This document shows positions 56,257 through 64,000 of a stretch of DNA of 64,000 nucleotides, piece after piece. The stretch spans positions 2,320,159 to 2,384,158 of the forward strand of contig OY987228.1 of the NCBI GenBank assembly GCA_963920705.1. The letters run 5' to 3'. This DNA comes from Odiellus spinosus (Eukaryota > Arthropoda > Arachnida > Opiliones > Phalangiidae). The notes under the pieces are model-generated. The model saw nothing but the letters and a program-made list of their open reading frames with translations. It did no database searches and was not told the origin of the DNA. Every line of letters begins with the position of its first letter. Within the stretch, counting starts at the first letter, position 1. A program made the position numbers and the translations under genes.

Positions 56257-56272
56257 GGCCCTTTTTAGGGCC
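56257..56272 (+). promoter_or_regulatory. Histone-type 3' stem-loop
   Basis: GGCCCTTTTTAGGGCC, preceded by AAAAA, matches GGYYYUUUUNARRRCC. It stands 67 bases after the stop at 56190. Downstream at 56280 a purine-rich GGTGGATGAAAA lies where a histone downstream element would be. Confidence 0.55.
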
Positions 56273-56278
56273 ATTATT

Positions 56279-56567
56279 TAGGTGGATGAAAACTAAATGT
56301 TTATTAGCCACAAGCCCTATTGGCTGATGAAATATGTGGCGAGTAAAATAGCGTTGAAACATTATCCGTTTATTCTCATTGCTTATATTGAAAATATTAA
56401 TTTTTACTTTGTGTTTTCAACACAGAATAAAAAATTTAGTGTTCTACTATTAGTAAATGGAACTAGACGGATAAAATGTTTCAAGGCAGTTTAACTCGCC
56501 TCGTTTTTTTTAACTAATAGGGCTTTTGGATCACAAACATTTATTTTTCATTCACCCAATTAATGAC
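56279..56567. repeat. ~290-bp hairpin (foldback)
   Basis: Left arm 56279-56375 (GGTGGATGAAAACTAAATG, AAGCCCTATTGGCTGATG, GAAACATTATCCG) pairs with right arm 56468-56567 (CGGATAAAATGTTTC, ACTAATAGGGCTTTTGG, ATTTTTCATTCACCC). About 20% divergence between arms. No terminal target duplication was seen. Confidence 0.8.
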
Positions 56568-57609
56568 ACTAGAAGTTTAATTTTAAAAATTAAACATGTG
56601 CGGAGTATTTTACCTTCACGTGGTTAGTGTTGAAAACACAACTGTGGCTAAAAGATACACGTTTAAAATAAAAATGAGGCTTTTTTCTTTAGTTATTAAT
56701 ATTTTAAGAAAACGCCATCTAGCTACAAATGAGAGTAAAATTTTAATTTAACCAATAATAAATATAAAAAAAATGTAAGAATATGATAGGATATACACAG
56801 ATAATTTTTGAATACATTATAATACAAAAAAAGTGTTTTATTGTTATTTACGCTCTGTCGCTAGATGCTGTGAGAAACTTTTTAGGGTGTTAGTCCAAAC
56901 ATTATAGACAACCAAAATAAAACACATAGGCCTCTAGCCTCCCCAATAATATAAAACCCTCCTAATTGACTTATTTTGCAGATAAGAAAGGCAATTCTTT
57001 TGTATTTAAAGATACTTCAAATTTAAAAGTATGTTAAACACTCTGAAAAGATATTTCTGAAATATAAATATATTAGAAGTTGATAAAAAAAGGACAAGGA
57101 AATTGCGTCTTTATTTCTTAACTTTGAAATATATTTTGTTAGTTTTGAAGTCTAAAAAAAAACTTGAATTATATCCTACATATCACCTAATAATTCAGAG
57201 AATACTAGACTATTCTTCGAATTATATTATCGTAATATATTATAAACTGGTTATTTACCAAATGTGGATAAAAGGGAAATATTAATGGCGATTCAGAAAA
57301 TGGCACCTTATTTCTCGAATCTAGGTGCAGAAATGGTTCCTAGCTCTTTTGCATAATTTGGGACTTCTCTAAATATTTTAAGGTAGCTCCCCAAGTTTGA
57401 TTTCGCTCAGTTCTGAATTACGAGTTCTTAAGATTTTTACGTAATTATTTGATGGTTTCAATTCTGTGTTTAAAAAAATGGAACAACGTATTATACGCGA
57501 TAACCAAACTTTACACGCGACGATAAAGTTAGCGATGCAATGGGATGTACGTCTATGAATTGAAAACCTCTAGCCAAATTGTCTTAGGTAACTGTAGTAT
57601 TAGTTTTAG

Positions 57610-57828
57610 TCTGGGACGTAAGTCCTTCCACACTTTTTTTAAATCTGATTAAACCGCCTAATTACGCCTCGTTTGAAAATGGTATAAAGTGCCTTTTCCT
57701 TTTGGTACCCATTAAAGCTTGTTTCTGGTTTTAAGCCCCTCATTCATGAGCATCCGCTAAAGGGCGTAGGTTAAAAAAAGGGGGTACACGTTGTACGTAG
57801 AGTACCATATGGCTTACGTCCCAGACTT
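57610..57828. mobile_element. MITE-like unit, ~219 bp
   Basis: Ends GTCTGGGACGTAAGTCC and the complement of GTCTGGGACGTAAGCC, a 15-bp inverted pair with a non-coding middle. No target duplication was identified. Confidence 0.55.
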
Positions 57829-59109
57829 CTTATAGTTCCCACGCGCTTCGGATTATAGTTAAATTGTGTTCGCAAAATTTGTCTGACAAAAATATTCAAT
57901 ATTACCTCAAAAGTAGCAAGCGTAAAGACATACATTGAGAGAATTAGACATCGGTAAAATAGTTTATTAAATTTCTAAAATGTTTCAAACATTTTTTATT
58001 ATACATTGTTACAATATCATAATTTTAGTAGACTCTCTTAGCATCATTTCTCTTGCTAATGTTAATCACCACGGAAGTCAAAGAGAGAACAACAAATCAC
58101 TAGGCTTAGAAATCAAAATTTTAAAAGTCAAAAAACCTTAACTAATATTAATTTAGCAATGAATTGACTTTTCCCGGGTTTCGTCAAGAGGGATTAAAGG
58201 ATTTAGGTTGATCAAAATGTAATTCTTGGTACTTTTGGGGCCAGATACGGTACAATTTATCCATGGGAACTCCCTGAAGTAGTTCTTAAACGAACTCCAG
58301 ATTGTTTCACGTCAATGGAACGAAACTCCCATCTTCTCTATTTAGGAGGAGTGAGACGGCCACTTTAAGCGTTTACTTTATACACAAACTATTTCTATTT
58401 CATTTTCGTTACTTTTTTCCAATTTAGTCTCCTTAACCTCTGAATTTTTGACGCGTATCTTAATCCCAATTTAAACCACGAAAAATATCGTATTTTCCCC
58501 AAAAAAAAATTAATTTCAAATTTCATTTTCCAGTAGATTTTAAATTCTCGAACGGAATCATTCTAATACCGAGAAATAAAATCTGTTTTCTCCCATTAAC
58601 ATTATACATTGGTCGGACTGCATTCTCCCTTTAAGTATACCCGACGTCTAATCCTGTGATTCTCCCAAAATAATCTATATACTTAATCATTCTGCAACTA
58701 CTTTATCGAAAACCTGAGAAAAATATCAACACTAATTTTTAAACATCTCTTAATATGATAGAACTGCTTTAAAGATTTTTGTTCGTTTTCTGCATGGGCC
58801 AACGGTGTTTGAATTAGCGTGGCAAAACACCCAATATGCGAAGTTTATCATATTCAGGCTAAATTCCTTCCATAGCGACATCCACGCGCATTTGTTTAAA
58901 TAAACTTATTTAACACGCAACTCTTGTTTAAGCGTCGTAAAAATTTAATCTCTTTCAAAATGCTAAGACTAAATCAAAAATAAAAAAAAAAATGAATTTG
59001 AGACAAATTAATTTCATTCAAATTAAAGTTACCTTTGGTGGCGCACGCGTAGCTAGAACTATGAGCCCTCCAAAGTTTGGTCGCTTGTTTTCGGAAATTC
59101 AATCGGAGC

Positions 59110-59190
59110 CGGGAGTGGTGGCGCACTCCTGTAAACTGGTGTCTCAGTGGCAGGGTCTGGGTATTGTCCTGATCGAATCGCAGGTCCCTT
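59110..59190 (+). repeat. tRNA-derived SINE-like head
   Basis: TGGTGGCGCACTCC resembles a polymerase III A box and TGATCGAATCGCAGG a B box, about 54 bases apart. It cannot form a full tRNA and has no second copy to compare. Confidence 0.25.
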
Positions 59191-61044
59191 GACCATATCC
59201 CTATAGTCCGTTGTGTATAGTCCACAACGGTATGGTCCTTCCTCTTCCCCTTCTCCATCCGTTGCGTGGGCAATTCCCAGTCCCCATACCTGATTAGTCT
59301 CTTACCTCAACTGCTCCCCCCCCCATCGCTCGTGGCTATGAACTTGGCCCCCCGTACGGGTTCAAAAACACTCCCTGTTACGCACCGATAAAAAAATCAA
59401 TCGGAGGAGCACCACGCTTCGAAAGTGAAAGTTACAATTTCCTTTATTTGAGAGATTTTTAGCGGTATTAGTTTCAAATGGGATACGTTTTGGAAAATTG
59501 CGAGGTTCATATGATGGCCATGTTTGGTTTGAAGTAGGGCCTTGCGAGGTTAAATTACTCACCTTTGATTCCTTTGAAGGCTCGAATAAAAACCCATGAA
59601 AAGTTCGAGTAGTTAAAGCGAGTGTCGGCGCGATCCTTGTCCCTTGAATTTGCTTCACCTCACAACGCATAAAAACCGACTGAATGTGCTGCCATCTATA
59701 GTTTACAAGTTTCCAGTAACGTTTTTTTTCTAATAGTCCTGGAAATAAGCTACTTTTTATCCCCACGCTATCAACCCCCCTCCTGAGTAGAGGAATGTTT
59801 CATTTTGTCGCTAGGGGTTGATTTTTAAACCAATGGCGGGATATTATGGTATTTTTCCGAGAAGTACACAGTATAGTTATGTAAAATAGCTCTCAATTAA
59901 GAAAAAAATGACATTGGGTTAGTTTATAAAAGGTTTTTATTACTTTCTATATACTCGGAAATACAAACTAGTGCAAATGAAAGCGTACAATTGAGTAAAA
60001 TCGCCTCTTTACGAGTGCCTAGGCCAATGGATTACACAGGGACCAGGCATGATGTAGAAGAATGAAAATTAGTGGACAAAGTAATATTACGATATCAGAT
60101 TTAGAACTGTGAAATTTTGGTTCTGATTTGAATTACCGCCCAAACGGCTAGATGATGATGGCAAAGTATTCAGGTAAAATAAAAAGGGCGGAACCTTTGT
60201 GCGATAAGCTAAATTGCACAGGCAAGTGCCAATCGCTAGCGAATAAATTGCACCTCTGAAATAAAGTTATAATAGCTCTCGGAGATATAAGCTGATGATT
60301 AGTCATTATTCAAGATGCTGTTTCTTCTAAATCATAAATCGGTTATAATTTCCATTCATGCATGCCCTTTCACCATTATATAAGACATGGCAAACCCAAA
60401 TGCATTATTATATTAAATAAAACCAAACTGGCTTAGTTACCCTTCTTGAAAACAAAGCGAATAACGACAATGGTACTCTAACCATTTCGTCATATACTTT
60501 TCTAAAAAACAGTGTAGGAAAATAAAATGGACACAGGTTTGTAGAGGACCGTACTTAATTTTATAATAAAGGGCACTAAAAACTAAGTGCTAAATTTGTA
60601 GCACATAAGTTAAAAAGCATTAAATTAGTAACACATAATAAGTTAAAAAGCATGATACACCAAATATTTGTGGTTTAATTAAATATGTTAGGAAACCAAC
60701 AACCGGGGCGAAAAAAAAACCTCAACGGAGTCTTTTACTAGAGAATTATCGACCATGATATATTATGTGATGAAATTATAGATTAAGAGGTATTAAATAA
60801 GAATACTTGAGTTATGAAGGCAAATTTGGTTTGAACATTTAACGGTAACCAAAGGACAATGGGAAAAGGCTTCGTTATATAAGGAAAAAAAACCCCAGCA
60901 GTTGGTGGAAAAACTAAATACGGTATAGATATATTTCAAAAGCTTTATGCTCATGACAACACGCGCAGTTGAACGGATGCTTGACTGATTTTTTAGACAT
61001 AATATTGGGTGACGTCAATTATTAGAAAAGGTATTTTCAGTAAG

Positions 61045-61490
61045 GTTGTCCAATGATGGTATCTATAAAAAAAAATCCATATTAATGATAAGGTATAATC
61101 TTAAACCTACCTTTCCCGTTTATGTTTTTGTATGGCTCTTGTTTTTATGTCTGTTTTTCCCTTAATTCCTCCTTCGAAGTCCTGCCACCATGCGACGCGT
61201 TTTGATATGGGTGATCTTCTTGCTACGGAATATTTTTTGTTATCCACCAAGACCGCTGTTATGGTTGACTAATGATGGTTCTATAAAAAAAGATTTAGGT
61301 ATTAATGATAAGGTATAATGTTAGACATACCTGTCCCATTTAAGTTTTTGTATGGTTCTTGTTTTTATTACTCTTCTGTTTAAAATCTCGAAATTTGCTT
61401 CTCCCTTAATTCTTCCTTTGAAGGTCCTGCTTCCATTCCACGTGTTTTTGAAATCCGCAATGGATGATCTTCATCCAATGGAACCTTTTT
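61045..61490. repeat. Diverged ~215-bp tandem duplication
   Basis: Two copies, beginning AATGATGGTATCTATAAAAAA and AATGATGGTTCTATAAAAAA, each followed by TTAATGATAAGGTATAATNTTA, TTTTTGTATGGNTCTTGTTTTTAT and TTAATTCNTCCTTCGAAG. They differ by about 20%. Confidence 0.8.
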
Positions 61491-62350
61491 TTTTCAAAGT
61501 GCCCTACAAATAACATTGAATAACATTGTTAGCCTATTCCTCATAAGTTGTATTTACAAAAGTCTAAATGTACCTCGAAGTTTTCCCTTTGCTCGAAAAT
61601 GGCTAACATTAAATCGGGTATATACGAATATTTCTTTTTCTCATAGACGGGAACAACGTACCATGCCTTTGTACGTTTGCTATAGGCTCGTGTATCCCTT
61701 AAAACGCGGGAAAAAAAATCTAGGTTAGTATTGTTTGGTCGCGTTTCTATATTTCAAACACTCATGACTCTGATGACCGGAGATATAACTTTATGAGGAT
61801 TATCAAATATCATGCACGACTTAAATTGCCCAAAATCTGTTTGTTGTCTACAGCAAAACTATAGGTTTATAAGTTTTCAAAACTCTTCCCTAAAATATAT
61901 CTATGTAAAGGTCTAGTGTACAAAATCGGATAATTCCGAATTTTTATATTTGGTCAGGGGTCAGTAATTTCAACTTGCAAATAAGCTATAATTCAGTAAT
62001 GACAATCACTTTTGCTTGAACGATTTTACAATTTCTATTTTCCAAATTAAAATTTTTACCTTTGTTTTCCGTCTTTAGTCACTGCCCTAGGTCTCCCGGT
62101 GTGTTTATTGTGGTCTATGGCCGCCAATTTAATTCTAATTTGGTAACCCCAGTATCTATTACAGGATTAAATTGATACAGAAATCTCACATCAATTTTAA
62201 ATATATTTCACCCTTACCCAAAAGCGATTCTCTTTGGGGCGTACATGAGTATCAAACTGTGGTAACTTTCTAGAAACCTAGTGTGGCTATGAAAGTTTTA
62301 AAAAAATTACACATTCTTTAAATGTATTTCTTATTTCATCTCATGCTTAC

Positions 62351-63065
62351 CTAAAGTTTGTGAAATACTTCATGTTTTTCAATAAGTAGTTTCTCGTGAC
62401 TTCATTTCTTAGCTTTAGAAATGTTGGAGTGTTAGGTTTAAGCCAGGGATGCTTCTCGAGCTGCTCATCGGTTAGAGGGTCATGGTCACAATGATTAAAA
62501 AGGCCAATTTCAATGTGCCACTCGTGTATATTTAGATCGTGGTGAGCCACAAACCCTAAAAATTTGGATTACAACTTTAGTTCTATAAATTTTCACTTCA
62601 TAATCGTCTTGAAATACCTTCATAGTTAGAACATCGCCGTTGCAATTTTTGCTACACCATCAGAAATGATTCCTAATTTGTGGAGCCAAATGACATAATT
62701 CTCGATGTTCTTTGGATTTTAGTCCAATCTATTTAATGTTAAAAACAGTTCAGTAAGAAGGCCTTATAACTAAAATATTCAAAAATGAATTACATCGTTC
62801 AAGCGTTTCAAAACTTTTTTTCCACCATGCCAAGTATCCCACGAATGTTTCACTCCTCTTTTCCTAAAAATCGGAAAATGGTTACCAAAATGATTGAATC
62901 CAAAATAACAAAAATATCTTGCTATTAACTAACTCAGCTCAGCAGATATTGCCGAATGTGCATCTGTAACAATTTCGATAATTTTGACATTGTGGTTGGT
63001 ACCCAGCTCCAGGACCTGCTTGGCGGCATCTTTGAATGCTAGAATCTCTATATTCGTGCTTTTTC
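62351..63065 (-). pseudogene. C-terminal exons of the transposase-like family
   Basis: Exon at about 63065-62940 (minus) reads IEILAFKDAAKQVLELG and IIEIVTDAHSAISAEL. Exon 62351-62555 reads LNIHEWHIEIGLFNHC, HPWLKPNTPTFLKLRNEV and ends NMKYFTNFR at a GTAAGC donor, with acceptor TTTTTAG on the other side. The EIVTDAH motif and the WLKPxTxxxxKL block belong to the same family as the WASQP...GN gene at 7.4-14.1 kb. The Asp of TDAH is a plausible catalytic Asp of an RNase H-like core. Exons between the two are decayed and no start or polyadenylation site was found. The Polinton-type gene begins 100 bases away on the other strand. Confidence 0.6.
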
Positions 63066-63162
63066 AAAATTCTGAAGAAAAGGAAACGGAAAGGGAAATT
63101 GGAATATTTTGTTTCATTTATTGGCCTACCTAAAGACCAGAATTGTTGGGTTAGTAGCGATA

Positions 63163-63938
63163 ATGTCAGACCTTTACCTAACGCTCCCAAGTGATACGTC
63201 AATGGATATTTTCCCCGACAACACAATGGCTTCATACGTCACGAAACTACCAAATCCAATTACCCTCAAGGGGTCGTGGGAATGCGCTTTGGTTGAACTA
63301 ATATATACGTCTAGTTTTTTCAACGTGAAAAAGGACACCGCTGCTGAAGTAAACGTCGCGCGACATCTCAACCTCCCCGGGGTAACGTTACGAAACTCGG
63401 TATGATCGACGTGCCCCCCGGTCATTATCAATCAATTGTCCATTTATTAGGCGTCATTAATGACGTTGAAATCTGCCTTAAGAATCAAGCGTGCTTTCTC
63501 CATGACGCTACGACTGGTTATATCAACCTAAAGACTAAAGCGGCTGGTTCGATTGAACCTGTTTTGGCCATCCCTCGCGGTATCGCCGATATCATGGGTT
63601 ACGAGGATTCCGAACATGTAAACGGGCGGGCCGAAAAACAAGCGCGTATTGACTGCCATATCCCTTCTCAATTGTACATTTATACAGATATTGTAGACAA
63701 TGTAATAGTGGGTGATTACTTAGTCCCTCTTTTAAGGATTATTCCAGTTGAAAACACCAATTACGGGAATTCCGTAGTAAAGACCTTTGTTTCCCCCTAT
63801 TATTTGCCAATAGGGAAAAGCTACTTTGACACCATTACCGTACATATAAGAGATCATCTCGGCGAGCTCGCGCCATTTGAGTACGGGACACTGTCATGTG
63901 TAGTACACTTGAGACAATGCGGCGGACGGCTAACTTAG
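63163..63938 (+). pseudogene. Polinton/adintovirus-type virion-associated protein, one frameshift
   Basis: Begins MSDLYLTLPS and contains LPNPITLKGSWECALVEL, then after a one-base shift at 63402 VPPGHYQSIVHLLG, QLYIYTDIVDNVIVGDYLVP, LLRIIPVEN and ending FEYGTLSCVVHLRQ. The pattern MSDxYxTLPS...GxWExxLVE...YxYTDIxxxxxVGDxxxPLLRIxPV is that of a conserved Polinton/adintovirus protein of the capsid gene group; its exact role is not known to me. The shift occurs at an ATGA overlap, so the first frame stops at 63405 exactly where the second starts. The second is otherwise open to 63938. Confidence 0.8.
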
Positions 63939-63943
63939 AAAAG

Positions 63944-64000
63944 TGCAGCTATAGCCAATATTACTTGGCTCAGGCCCAGGGCCAAGCGGGTAATGGTGTA
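63944..64000 (+). CDS. Partial start of the next Polinton-type gene (runs off the window)
   Basis: Six bases after the stop at 63938, an open frame reads SYSQYYLAQAQGQAGNG without an in-frame ATG in view. Short glycine-rich starts with YYxxQAGxG occur next to the preceding gene in Polintons, so this may be the following virion gene with a damaged start. The frame is cut by the window edge. Confidence 0.35.

Larger units (their letters stand above)
56568..62346. other. Long AT-rich stretch without genes
   Basis: Short ORFs here have no recognisable domain. Three things stand out: a MITE-like unit (57610-57828), a SINE-like piece (59110-59190) and a diverged tandem duplication (61045-61490), listed separately. 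Confidence 0.5.

Noticed and set aside
56568..62346. Several 60-130-residue ORFs (for example 59362-59766 minus)
   Set aside because: No family resemblance, no splice-consistent neighbours and composition like the surrounding non-coding DNA.

Overview
This is a repeat-dense window of AT-rich animal nuclear DNA, probably from an invertebrate and plausibly an arthropod. That reading rests on spliceosomal introns with GTAAG donors and pyrimidine-rich acceptors, and on metazoan element families: Ty1/copia, Ty3/gypsy, a Jockey/CR1-type LINE, PIF/Harbinger, a Helitron, Polinton/adintovirus-like fragments, YqaJ and P2RX7-type domains. The species cannot be named from the sequence. There is a 200-base assembly gap at 1301-1500. 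I see no rRNA gene, credible tRNA gene or CRISPR array, and almost every protein-coding stretch belongs to a mobile element or its decayed remains.

Layout, left part. A perfect 14-bp satellite (1-1300) is followed by a broken YqaJ nuclease plus PHD-finger gene (minus, 2.8-3.4 kb). Next is a 5'-truncated Ty3/gypsy element (minus, 3.5-7.05 kb) whose polyprotein ends in a methyl-CpG-binding-like domain. A multi-exon plus-strand gene of a transposase-like family (7.4-14.1 kb) is split inside an exon by a young Ty1/copia element (9271-13662, TSD CAAAC, nearly identical LTRs). A cluster of four DNA hairpins (14.58-15.51 kb) and a P2RX7-domain pseudogene (15.6-16.2 kb) follow.

Middle. About 1-kb inverted repeats at 17.26-18.2 kb and 32.1-33.13 kb face each other. 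The inner end of the right copy runs into a roughly 5.8-kb array of ~100-bp satellite monomers (26.4-32.15 kb), while the left copy keeps only one monomer. Between them lie a GGGTC-rich element with an exact 10-bp target duplication (19627-20951), a Polinton-type gene fragment (21.1-21.9 kb), a Harbinger-like fragment (22.1-22.9 kb), and a foldback element (23.2-25.7 kb) enclosing a hAT-like nonautonomous element.

Right part. A PIF/Harbinger element (34231-38342) carries an intact three-exon Myb/SANT-like gene and a convergent, nearly complete transposase gene. A 0.3-kb inverted repeat lies between them, and each gene is followed closely by a stem-loop matching the histone mRNA 3'-end consensus. 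Then come a second Harbinger fragment (38.6-39.1 kb), the N-terminal part of a Polinton-type DNA polymerase locus with its own core promoter (39.6-41.2 kb), a second decayed gypsy element (plus, 41.9-45.1 kb), a Helitron Rep pseudogene (45.3-47.4 kb), an open TatD-like reading frame lacking most metal ligands (minus, 48.7-49.5 kb), and a nearly full-length LINE (50-53.9 kb). An unrecognised acidic ORF with a histone-type stem-loop (55.8-56.3 kb), a long AT-rich non-coding stretch, the C-terminal exons of the same family as the split gene (minus, 62.35-63.07 kb), and a Polinton-type virion-protein locus running off the end (63163-64000) complete the window.

The genes do not form a pathway. They record layered insertions, nesting and local amplification, probably in a heterochromatic or subtelomeric/pericentromeric region. 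The most unusual observations are the methyl-CpG-binding-like domain on a gypsy integrase, the histone-type stem-loops on transposon genes, the satellite grown from a transposon end, and the open TatD-like frame without its catalytic residues.
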